DNA from: Bacillota bacterium
Lineage (GTDB): Bacteria > Bacillota > Clostridia > Lachnospirales > Lachnospiraceae
Length of the DNA: 64,000 bases
Assembly: GCA_023395555.1 (NCBI GenBank)
Contig: JAEWYQ010000063.1
Coordinates: 7,648-71,647 of the forward strand
Direction: 5' to 3'
Shown here: one piece after another, positions 35,003-41,816 of the stretch
How positions within the stretch are numbered: position 1 is the first letter of the stretch
How the letters are laid out: every line of letters begins with the position of its first letter
Program-made: the position numbers and the translations under genes
The notes under the pieces: generated by a model
Databases searched by the model: none
The model's input: only the letters and a program-made list of their open reading frames with translations
Told to the model about the DNA's origin: nothing

Positions 35003-35923
35003 ATGTGTACTGCAATGACTCTGCAATCTCAGTCCGGAGAGCAATTCTTCGGCCGTACCATGGATTTCTCACATGATATTATACCCCGTCCTTATATCGT
35101 CCCCAGCTCTTATCAATGGAACAGCAGCTTGAACATTAATAATGTTTTCCAAGATTCCTACCGATTTATCGGCCTGGGTCAGGAACTGGATGGAATCCTT
35201 GGTTTTTTTGATGGTGTCAATGAGAAAGGCTTTGCCGCAGCGGTCCTGTACTTTGCCGGATATGCCCGTTATGGCACAATGCCCGCCGGCAAGGGTACCG
35301 AAGCAGTGGCATCCATTGATTTTCTCCACTACATCCTGGGCAGATGCGCTTCTGTAGAGGAATTATCCCAACTGGTAAACCATACCTCCATCATCGGTAT
35401 TCCCGATCCGGTCACCCATACCATAGCACCGCTGCACTGGATTGCCACCGACAGAAGCGGAGCATGTGCGGTAATTGAACCAACAGAAAAAGGTCTGGAA
35501 TTAATCAACAATCCTATTGGCGTTATGTCCAATAGCCCTGATTTCCGATGGCATATAACTAATTTGAGAAACTATATGGGAGCGGTTCCGACACAGACAG
35601 AGAAGGTTTTCTGGAATAATGCCCAGTTAACCCCCTTCGGCCAAGCCGGGGGAACGTTTCCCCTTCCGGGCGGCTTTACCTCTCCGGAACGTTTTGTGCG
35701 GACCGCTTATCTGAAGGCACATATCCCTGTGCCGAAGGACAGCCGGGAGGCAATTACCGCATGCTTTCATATCATGGAAAGTGTCTCCATCCCAAAAGGA
35801 GCGGTAATAACCAGCCAGGATGCTTATGACTATACAAAATATACGGCATTTATGAATACCAATACCTGTGAATACTTTTATAAAACCTATGATGATCTGT
35901 ACATCACTTCTGTCAGCCTCTGA
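35003..35923 (+). CDS. Choloylglycine hydrolase family (bile salt hydrolase / penicillin V acylase-like)
   Basis: 306 residues from the ATG at 35003 (GGAGGT at 34990-34995). The second residue is Cys, the Ntn nucleophile that is exposed after Met removal, followed by 'GRTMDF' with the conserved Arg and Asp. 'NEKGFAAAVLYFAGYA' and 'VMSNSPDFRWHITNLRNY' are also family features. Enzymes of this family hydrolyse amide bonds of conjugated bile acids, penicillin V or N-acyl signals; the substrate cannot be told from sequence alone. There is no signal peptide. It is monocistronic, downstream of the 70-bp repeats. Confidence 0.9.
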   Translation: MCTAMTLQSQSGEQFFGRTMDFSHDIIPRPYIVPSSYQWNSSLNINNVFQDSYRFIGLGQELDGILGFFDGVNEKGFAAAVLYFAGYARYGTMPAGKGTEAVASIDFLHYILGRCASVEELSQLVNHTSIIGIPDPVTHTIAPLHWIATDRSGACAVIEPTEKGLELINNPIGVMSNSPDFRWHITNLRNYMGAVPTQTEKVFWNNAQLTPFGQAGGTFPLPGGFTSPERFVRTAYLKAHIPVPKDSREAITACFHIMESVSIPKGAVITSQDAYDYTKYTAFMNTNTCEYFYKTYDDLYITSVSL

Positions 35924-35958
35924 CATGCGGAAACAGAAACTCATACACAGAAAGGATA

Positions 35959-36021
35959 TTATTCCTCCAAAAGCTTAGCAATACTCTTTTCAAAAGCAGC
36001 CGTGATATCATAAAGTGTCAT
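35959..36021 (-). CDS. 20-residue ORF with consensus promoter and RBS
   Basis: MTLYDITAAFEKSIAKLLEE, followed by TAA. The ATG at 36021 has AAAGGAG with a spacer of about 7 nt and a near-perfect promoter (36062-36090). The peptide could form an amphipathic helix. It may be a real small protein, or the surviving N-terminus of a longer gene cut off here by deletion. No terminator with a T-run follows it, and the next gene is convergent, only 36 bp away. Confidence 0.5.
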   Translation of the reverse strand: MTLYDITAAFEKSIAKLLEE

Positions 36022-36061
36022 TTTCATTCTCCTTTGAAAAAATCATATTTTAAGCAATTTA

Positions 36062-36090
36062 ATTGTATCACACATATATATCACCGTCAA
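36062..36090 (-). promoter_or_regulatory. Near-consensus promoter of the 20-residue ORF
   Basis: Minus-strand TTGACG (36085-36090), a 17-bp spacer and TACAAT (36062-36067), 41 bp upstream of the ATG. Confidence 0.75.
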
Positions 36091-36138
36091 TAGTTCTTCT
36101 TTTACACACAATGATGCTTTTCTGGCTGCTTGTATGTA

Positions 36139-36188
36139 TGATATAATGAAAGCGGAATGAGCATGATGCGAGCTTGCTCGAAATCATG
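36139..36188 (+). promoter_or_regulatory. Extended -10 promoter and leader hairpin of the metallo-hydrolase gene
   Basis: TGATATAAT at 36139-36147 is an extended -10 element; I see no good -35. In the leader, CATGAT...ATCATG (36162-36188) enclose CGAGC/GCTCG to form a two-part hairpin ahead of the ribosome site, which could affect expression. Confidence 0.5.
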
Positions 36189-36233
36189 TGATTGGAAAAT
36201 ATCAATGAAACATATCATACAAGGAGATTCACA

Positions 36234-37322
36234 ATGAATAGAAATAAAAGAAACAAAGCAGTAATTCTTCTTCCCCTAATTGGAATTGTAACCCTATTAT
36301 TTATAGCAGTATGGATTCTGATACGCCCTGCTGCTTCCGATAATAATATACAGCCAACGGGCACTCCGAGTATTTCTCCAACCAATGCCTCTCCCACCCC
36401 TTCCGGCACTCCCCCGGCTATCTCTCCTACTGCAATCCTTACCCTTGCTCCCACTCCTTCGGAGGTTGCCGCAAGCAATACACCTTCCCCCACAGCAAGC
36501 CCGGTCGTCCGGCTTCACTTTATTGATGTCGAACAGGGGGATTCCATTCTGATCGAGGATAATGACCGCTTCATGCTCATCGATGCAGGTTTAAATGAAA
36601 AAGGAAATACCGTTACAAAATATTTAAAAAAGCTGGGAGTAGAAAGACTGGATTATGTGATTGGCACTCATCCGCACAACGATCATATCGGAGGCCTTGA
36701 TACCGTTATGAATGCCTTTGATGTAGATCATGTACTCCTGCCGGACGTTTCCATTGATTCCGAGAATTACAAAGATGTGCTGGACGTAATTGCGGATAAG
36801 GAGCTTACTATTATTAGACCTGTGGTTGGGGATAACTATACTCTCGGCAATGCATCCTTTGTCATCATCTCTCCCAATTCATCCGGCTATGAATCCTTGA
36901 ATGATTATAGCATCGGAATAAAACTTACTTACGGAAATACTTCCTTCCTGCTGGCAGGTGATGCCCAGACTGTTTCAGAAGCCGAAATGTTGGAAAACGG
37001 CATTGATTTATCCGCCGACGTACTAAAGCTCAGTCACCATGGCTCTTCTACCAGCAGCACAATTAATTTTCTGGATAAGGTTAATCCGAACTACGCTGTG
37101 ATCAGTGTTGGAAAAGGAAACAAATATGAGCATCCCCATTCCTTGACCATGCAGGTTATGAAGGACCGGGCTATTCATCTGTACCGGACTGACGAACAGG
37201 GCAGCATTGTCTTCACCACAGACGGCACCTCCATATCGGTTAATGCGGAGCCCTATGTAATCACTTCTTCCGACACGACTTCTGACGAAGCAGAAAAAGC
37301 TGCAATAGCAAAAGGATATTAA
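36234..37322 (+). CDS. Exported ComEC/Rec2-like metallo-beta-lactamase-fold hydrolase
   Basis: 362 residues from the ATG at 36234 (AAGGAG at 36221-36226). The basic N-terminus and one membrane helix (about residues 8-30) are followed by a low-complexity Pro/Thr/Ser linker (to about 95), so the enzyme domain lies outside the cell. That domain starts at 'LHFIDVEQGDSILIE' and has the zinc motif 'GTHPHNDHIGGLD', then 'LLAGDAQ' and 'LKLSHHGSSTS'. These features match the isolated ComEC-type MBL domain seen in many clostridia; it probably acts on nucleic acid or a phosphoester. It has no membrane channel domain, so it is not full ComEC. Confidence 0.88.
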   Translation: MNRNKRNKAVILLPLIGIVTLLFIAVWILIRPAASDNNIQPTGTPSISPTNASPTPSGTPPAISPTAILTLAPTPSEVAASNTPSPTASPVVRLHFIDVEQGDSILIEDNDRFMLIDAGLNEKGNTVTKYLKKLGVERLDYVIGTHPHNDHIGGLDTVMNAFDVDHVLLPDVSIDSENYKDVLDVIADKELTIIRPVVGDNYTLGNASFVIISPNSSGYESLNDYSIGIKLTYGNTSFLLAGDAQTVSEAEMLENGIDLSADVLKLSHHGSSTSSTINFLDKVNPNYAVISVGKGNKYEHPHSLTMQVMKDRAIHLYRTDEQGSIVFTTDGTSISVNAEPYVITSSDTTSDEAEKAAIAKGY

Positions 37323-37366
37323 AAAAATAAGGCCTCCCATGACAGAATAAATCATGGAAGGCCTTA
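37321..37366 (-). terminator. Intrinsic terminator, minus strand
   Basis: TAAGGCC (37328-37334) pairs with GGCCTTA (37360-37366), and CCATGA/TCATGG extend the stem. On the minus strand it is followed by a run of seven Ts (37321-37327). It lies directly after the gene remnant at 37382. On the plus strand it may also end the metallo-hydrolase transcript. Confidence 0.75.
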
Positions 37367-37381
37367 TCTGATGGCCGATTT

Positions 37382-37507
37382 TTACAATCTTGACGCAAAA
37401 TGATCCATTGCTTCTTTTATTTCATTTACCGTTTCCGGTTTAACTACTGCATAAAACTTAGGCATGATCAAAAATCCAATTGCCCATTTGACCCAGGGAA
37501 AACATAG
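37382..37507 (-). pseudogene. C-terminal remnant of a gene, still followed by its terminator
   Basis: The minus-strand frame is open from 37507 to a TAA at 37382 and reads like a genuine protein end, with 'PWVKWAIGFLIMPKFYAVV' followed by 'KPETVNEIKEAMDHFASRL'. An intact terminator follows after 16 bp. The frame has no start or ribosome site and closes upstream with TGA. I take it as the last 41 codons of a gene whose front was deleted. The family is not recognised. Confidence 0.45.
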
Positions 37508-37522
37508 TCACATTTTACAAAT

Positions 37523-37541
37523 GATATTGATTTTCATTATT
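37523..37541. promoter_or_regulatory. Fur-box-like operator
   Basis: GATATTGATTTTCATTATT matches the classical 19-bp Fur box at 15 of 19 positions by my count. It lies between the gene remnant on the minus strand and the superoxide dismutase gene, 131 bp upstream of the latter. Confidence 0.5.
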
Positions 37542-37573
37542 ATTATTTGTCAGATATATAGAAAGTTCAATAT

Positions 37574-37592
37574 TTTACAATTAAATTGTAAA
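37574..37592. promoter_or_regulatory. PerR-box-like palindrome upstream of sod
   Basis: TTTACAATT-A-AATTGTAAA is a perfect 19-bp palindrome whose 7-1-7 core (TACAATT A AATTGTA) has the layout of a PerR/Fur-family site. A TATAAT at 37622-37627 follows about 30 bp downstream, so binding here would be close to the sod promoter. Confidence 0.55.
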
Positions 37593-37671
37593 CAATGCTT
37601 TCTTTTTTCAGATATCTATTGTATAATTCATATATGCACCAAACAAATATTATCTTAAAGGAGCGATACTT

Positions 37672-38301
37672 ATGTTTAAACAAATCGAATTAAAATATAA
37701 TTTCAATGAACTGGAGCCCCATATTGACGAGCTTACGATGGTTACCCATTATACCAAGCATCACGCTGCCTACACTGCAAATCTGAACGCTGCTGTTGAT
37801 AAGCACCCGGAATTGTCTCATAAATCCATTGAAGATCTATTGAACAATTTGGATCAGCTGCCGGATGAGGCATCAAGAACAGCCGTAAGAAATAACGGCG
37901 GCGGATATTATAACCATAATTTGTACTTCTCCACTCTTTCACCAAAGGGCTCGCAAAAGCCGGAAGGAGAGCTGTTAAAACAGATTGAAGCTGATTTCGG
38001 AGGCTTTGACAGCCTGAAAGAGAAATTAAATAATGCGGCGGCGGCCAGATTCGGTTCCGGCTGGGCCTGGCTATCAGCCAATCAATCCGGCAAGCTGCAG
38101 GTAACCTCCAGCCCTAACCAGGATAATCCCCTTATGGAAAGCCACGGCGAATGGACCCCCATCCTCGGTATCGATGTATGGGAGCATGCATACTATCTGA
38201 AGTATAAGAATCTGCGCCTTGACTATGTTAACGCATTATATGCCGTGCTGGACTGGGATCAGATCGCTGATCTTTATAAAAAAATTAAAGCAGGAGCATA
38301 A
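37672..38301 (+). CDS. sod: Iron/manganese superoxide dismutase
   Basis: 209 residues, the standard size. Metal ligands fit H26 in 'VTHYTKHHAAY', H82 in 'YYNHNLYF', and D168 and H172 in 'GIDVWEHAYYLKY'. 'NNGGGYYNHN' and 'SGWAWL' are family hallmarks. It dismutates superoxide in the cytoplasm. Whether it uses Fe or Mn cannot be decided from these residues. AAAGGAG precedes the ATG. The Fur-like and PerR-like boxes upstream suggest iron- and peroxide-responsive control. A terminator follows, so it is a single-gene transcript. Confidence 0.95.
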   Translation: MFKQIELKYNFNELEPHIDELTMVTHYTKHHAAYTANLNAAVDKHPELSHKSIEDLLNNLDQLPDEASRTAVRNNGGGYYNHNLYFSTLSPKGSQKPEGELLKQIEADFGGFDSLKEKLNNAAAARFGSGWAWLSANQSGKLQVTSSPNQDNPLMESHGEWTPILGIDVWEHAYYLKYKNLRLDYVNALYAVLDWDQIADLYKKIKAGA

Positions 38302-38328
38302 CGGTCCTGCGATCTTCCAAAAACAGTA

Positions 38329-38363
38329 CTCCTGGGGCACGAAAAATGTCCCAGGAGCTTTTT
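38329..38363 (+). terminator. Intrinsic terminator of sod
   Basis: CTCCTGGGGCA (38329-38339) pairs with TGTCCCAGGAG (38347-38357) over 11 bp with one G-U pair, followed by CTTTTTAT. Confidence 0.9.
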
Positions 38364-38392
38364 ATGTATCCATTTTTTAATGCATCCATTCT

Positions 38393-38625
38393 TTATGAGT
38401 AATTCTCACTCAGTTTGTTATAAATAAAGCTGATCAAAAAGCACAGGCCGCCTCCTGCTATCAATGCAAGAACCCGGGTAATCGAATTCTCCTGGTTCAG
38501 ATCCACAACGATGAATCTCGCCACCATTATAATAGTCAATATCAGTCCACACAGCCTTATACCCTTATTTCTAAGCTTAAAGCCCACCGATATGCTTCCT
38601 ATCGCTACAATCCACAGGAGATGTC
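38393..38625 (-). pseudogene. C-terminal remnant of a DUF2339-like membrane protein
   Basis: The minus-strand frame ends in about 75 residues that look like the last membrane helices of a DUF2339-type protein ('LWIVAIGSISVGFKLRN', 'LCGLILTIIMVARFIVVDL', 'VLALIAGGGLCFLISFIYN'). The open frame continues to 38761, but the part beyond about 38625 is unlike a protein and overlaps the plus-strand remnant. No start with a ribosome site is present. DUF2339 proteins are normally several hundred residues long, so over 80 percent is missing. Confidence 0.6.
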
Positions 38626-38627
38626 CG

Positions 38628-38837
38628 GAAAGACATACACATTTTATGCCAGGAGCCCCGCACCAGGGACGAGATCTCGAGATTGATCCGAATGACACAA
38701 TATTATGCAATGCAGACCTATGTATACCCCTTGGTAGAAGAAAACCTGCTGAATATGACAATCCCGGATAAGCCCAAGAGCCGCAGTCAGAAGTTTGTTA
38801 CAACGCCTAAGGGATTGTCAGAGATAAATGCATCTTA
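38628..38837 (+). pseudogene. C-terminal remnant of an ATP-dependent helicase/AlbA-type regulator
   Basis: The plus-strand frame ending at TAG 38835-38837 reads like a protein end, with 'CQEPRTRDEISRLIRM' and then 'PLVEENLLNMTIPDKP' and 'SRSQKFVTTPKGL'. The 'L.MTIPDKP.S..QK' ending is typical of AlbA_2/winged-helix 'RecG-like' transcriptional regulators. No start codon with a ribosome site precedes it. It meets the DUF2339 remnant head-on at about 38625, so this is a rearrangement junction. Confidence 0.5.
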
Positions 38838-38854
38838 GGATGATTGCTTAGAAA

Positions 38855-38886
38855 CACCCCTGTGAGATTCCGACTGCTCACAGGGG
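38855..38886 (-). terminator. Hairpin after the lipoprotein gene
   Basis: ACCCCTGTGAG (38855-38865) pairs perfectly with CTCACAGGGGT (38876-38886) over 11 bp with a 10-nt loop. On the minus strand it lies 15 bp after the lipoprotein stop; the following T-run is short. Confidence 0.65.
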
Positions 38887-38900
38887 TATTCCACAAAGCA

Positions 38901-39665
38901 TTATTTTACTTCCTGCCATTCACCATTTATAAGCTCATAGGTTTCTGTAATTACCTCGCTTCCGCCGTAAGTTTCCACAACGCGTTTCACAGCTTGCAGA
39001 CTTCCGCTCTCATCATACTGATAATACTCCGTAAGATACTGTGCTCCATCTCTGCTTTTGGAAAGCAGCTGATGATTCTCCTCATCCAACTCAGCACCGG
39101 TCAGGCAAAAAGAATATACAAACTGTTCCTGCTCTTCATTCCAAAGCCAGTAATAATAAGGAAGGTTATTATTTGTAATCCAGCTCATCAGACCTATATC
39201 CTGAGAGCTGTCAAAGTTCATGTCAACCGTTGTCAGCGATCCATCCGGTGTAAAGGCCTCTGTATAGCCGCCAAAGCTATCCCCATCCACACCCTGTTCA
39301 TTCCACTCGGCTGAAATTGCCTCCTGTATTGAAATGGTCTGAATAAGATTGCTGCCGTCAAAGACTTCTATTTTTCCAATACCATATAGGTTTACTTCTT
39401 CCCTTAGCTTCCTTCCGTGCAGGTTTAAGGTAAGCGCTCTGCCATCCTCCACAGAGATTGGATAGGACAAAACATAATCCTTCAAGTCTTCTGGCTCTTG
39501 ATTCTCAAGAGGCATTGTCACACTGGGTTGGAGTGGGGCCCCTGTAGGGTTCCTTTCTTCCATCAAACTGCCTTCCACCACTGTATCTGCGTTTTTACAG
39601 GCAGCGAGGATGCAGATGTGTATTAAGCAGCACACCATGATCATTTTCTTCATTTTTATACTCAT
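38901..39665 (-). CDS. Lipoprotein of unknown function
   Basis: 254 residues. A signal peptide with lipobox 'ILAAC' (Cys at about residue 23) predicts lipid anchoring on the outer face of the membrane. The mature part begins with a polar linker and continues as a beta-rich domain with WNEEQEQFVYS-type repeats, reminiscent of XAC2610-like or toxin-immunity-like folds, but I cannot assign a family. ATGs at 39665 and 39653 are both possible; GAGAAAGG is too close to the first and a little far from the second. It is monocistronic. The 246-bp gap after it (39666-39911) holds no gene that I can see. Confidence 0.7.
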   Translation of the reverse strand: MSIKMKKMIMVCCLIHICILAACKNADTVVEGSLMEERNPTGAPLQPSVTMPLENQEPEDLKDYVLSYPISVEDGRALTLNLHGRKLREEVNLYGIGKIEVFDGSNLIQTISIQEAISAEWNEQGVDGDSFGGYTEAFTPDGSLTTVDMNFDSSQDIGLMSWITNNNLPYYYWLWNEEQEQFVYSFCLTGAELDEENHQLLSKSRDGAQYLTEYYQYDESGSLQAVKRVVETYGGSEVITETYELINGEWQEVK

Positions 39666-39911
39666 GCCTTTCTCATTGTATTATTTCTCAATATAATATT
39701 GAGCTAAGGATACCATATCTTACCTGTACCTACAATAAAAATCAAAATATTATCTGAAATCCAAAACCATGTTCATGTTATCCGGGTTCTATACAAAAGA
39801 AGAAACTGGGAGCATTTACTGTCCCCCAGTTAAAATTTATTATCTATTATCTAAACTCAGCTATATAAAATCTTCTTACGAAATCCACAATAGTTTCTTA
39901 CGTTTAACCAT

Positions 39912-41816
39912 CTATTCTAATTCAAACGCTCCGGTATATAATTGATAATACTTCCCTTTCTGTGCGATCAGCTCATTATGATTGCCCCGTTCTACAATAT
40001 GGCCGTTTTCCAATACCATAATCACATCCGAGTTTTTAACCGTGGAAAGTCTGTGAGCGATTACAAATACCGTACGCCCTTTCATCAGCGCATCCATTCC
40101 CCGCTGTACAATGGCTTCCGTACGGGTATCAATGGAAGAAGTCGCTTCATCCAGTATCATAACCGGAGGGTCCGCAACCGCCGCCCGGGCGATGGCTAAG
40201 AGCTGCCTCTGTCCCTGGGAGATATTAGCGCCGTTTCCCGTAAGAGGGGTCTCATATCCCATGGGCAAACGGGTAATAAAATCATGGGCTCCTGCCAATT
40301 TAGCCGCTTCCACGCATTCTTCATCACTTGCCGTAAGATTCCCGTACCGGATATTATCCATAACGGTTCCCGTAAAAAGATTGGTGTCCTGCAGAACAAT
40401 TCCTAAAGAACGGCGAAGATCTGCTTTTTTAATCTTATTAATATTAATGCTGTCATAACGGATCTTGCCGTCTGCAATATCATAAAAGCGGTTAATCAAA
40501 TTGGTTATTGTGGTCTTACCGGCACCTGTCGCCCCTACGAAAGCGATTTTCTGACCCGGCTCCGCAAACAGGTTGATATTATGAAGTATGGTCTTGTCCT
40601 CCGTATATCCAAAGTCCACATCCACCAGTCTCACATCCCCGGTCAGCTTTGTATAAGTTACTGTTCCATCCTTGTGAGGATGCTTCCATGCCCAGGTATT
40701 GGTACGTTCTTCATGTTCTATCAATTTGCCGTCCGCTTCTTCCACATTCACTAAAGTAACATAGCCTTCATCCACCTCCGGCTCTTCATCAATTAAAGTG
40801 AAGATACGGGAGGCTCCGGCAAGGCCCATAATAACAGAATTGATCTGATGGGACACCTGATTGATATTGCCTGCAAACTGCCTGGTCATATTTAAGAAAG
40901 GTACTAAAATGCTGATTCCGAATGCCATGCCGGAGATACTGAAGTTTTTAGCCCCGGTTAACAGCAGGCTGCCGCCCACAATGGCTACAATAACATATAA
41001 AATATTGCCCACATTATTTAAGATAGGGCCCAAGGTGTTGGCATACCGGTTCGCTGTCCTGGCATCTTCAAAGAGATCATCATTTATTTTATCAAAATCA
41101 TGCTTGCTCTCCTCTTCGTGGTTAAATACCTTGACCACCTTCTGACCATTCATCATTTCTTCCACATAGCCTTCCAGCTTGCCGATCATCCTCTGCTGAC
41201 GGATAAAATATTTCGCAGAACCGCCGCCTACCTTTTTCGTGATATTAACCATCACAAAGACGCCCACAACCACCACCAGGGTCATCCATATGCTGAAGTA
41301 CAGCATAATACTGAATACCGTCAGCACCATAATGGAGGAAGACAGAATCTGAGGAATGCTTTGGGAGATCAGCTGGCGTAAAGTATCAATATCATTGGTA
41401 TAATAACTCATGATATCCCCATGGTTATTGGTATCAAAATATTTCACCGGCAGATTCTGCATACCGGAGAACATTTTAATACGGAGCTTTTTCAGCGCCC
41501 CCTGTGTCATCACCGCCATCATACGGTTATGGGCAAAGGACACTCCAAGGGAGATGATATAGCAGGCCGCCAGGAAGCTTACCAGCCCTAAGATACGCCC
41601 GGAAACCGCCCCCCAGTCACCTGTCTTGTAACTCTTTTCTACTTCGGCAATGATGTTCTGCGTAAAAATTGCAGGAAGGGCGGATACCACTGCATTAAAT
41701 ATAATCGCAGCCACGATAACAGGAAATAAAACAGGGTAAAATTCAAGCAATGTTTTCAACAGGCGCTTTAATACTCCCTTTTTATTAACCTGATTGTGAT
41801 TTTTATTGTTCATCAT
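39912..41816 (-). CDS. Heterodimeric ABC exporter, subunit with the canonical ATPase site
   Basis: 634 residues from the ATG at 41816 (AAGGCGGGT just upstream; the longer open frame overlaps the partner gene). Six membrane helices (about 20-330) are followed by an ATPase domain with Walker A 'VGATGAGKTT', signature 'NISQGQRQLLA' and Walker B 'VMILDEATSSID', which keeps the catalytic Glu. An extra segment between the membrane and ATPase parts (about 360-410) is typical of the larger partner of BmrC/BmrD-, EfrC/EfrD- or TM287/288-type multidrug exporters. Its start overlaps the stop of the other subunit. Confidence 0.9.
   Translation of the reverse strand: MMNNKNHNQVNKKGVLKRLLKTLLEFYPVLFPVIVAAIIFNAVVSALPAIFTQNIIAEVEKSYKTGDWGAVSGRILGLVSFLAACYIISLGVSFAHNRMMAVMTQGALKKLRIKMFSGMQNLPVKYFDTNNHGDIMSYYTNDIDTLRQLISQSIPQILSSSIMVLTVFSIMLYFSIWMTLVVVVGVFVMVNITKKVGGGSAKYFIRQQRMIGKLEGYVEEMMNGQKVVKVFNHEEESKHDFDKINDDLFEDARTANRYANTLGPILNNVGNILYVIVAIVGGSLLLTGAKNFSISGMAFGISILVPFLNMTRQFAGNINQVSHQINSVIMGLAGASRIFTLIDEEPEVDEGYVTLVNVEEADGKLIEHEERTNTWAWKHPHKDGTVTYTKLTGDVRLVDVDFGYTEDKTILHNINLFAEPGQKIAFVGATGAGKTTITNLINRFYDIADGKIRYDSININKIKKADLRRSLGIVLQDTNLFTGTVMDNIRYGNLTASDEECVEAAKLAGAHDFITRLPMGYETPLTGNGANISQGQRQLLAIARAAVADPPVMILDEATSSIDTRTEAIVQRGMDALMKGRTVFVIAHRLSTVKNSDVIMVLENGHIVERGNHNELIAQKGKYYQLYTGAFELE

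Noticed and set aside
36234..37322. Full ComEC DNA-uptake channel
   Set aside because: Only one membrane helix and the metallo-hydrolase domain are present; the channel and OB domains of ComEC are missing.
38628..38761. N-terminal part of the minus-strand open frame continuing from the DUF2339-like end
   Set aside because: Its composition is unlike a membrane protein, and the opposite strand carries a better protein-like frame here.
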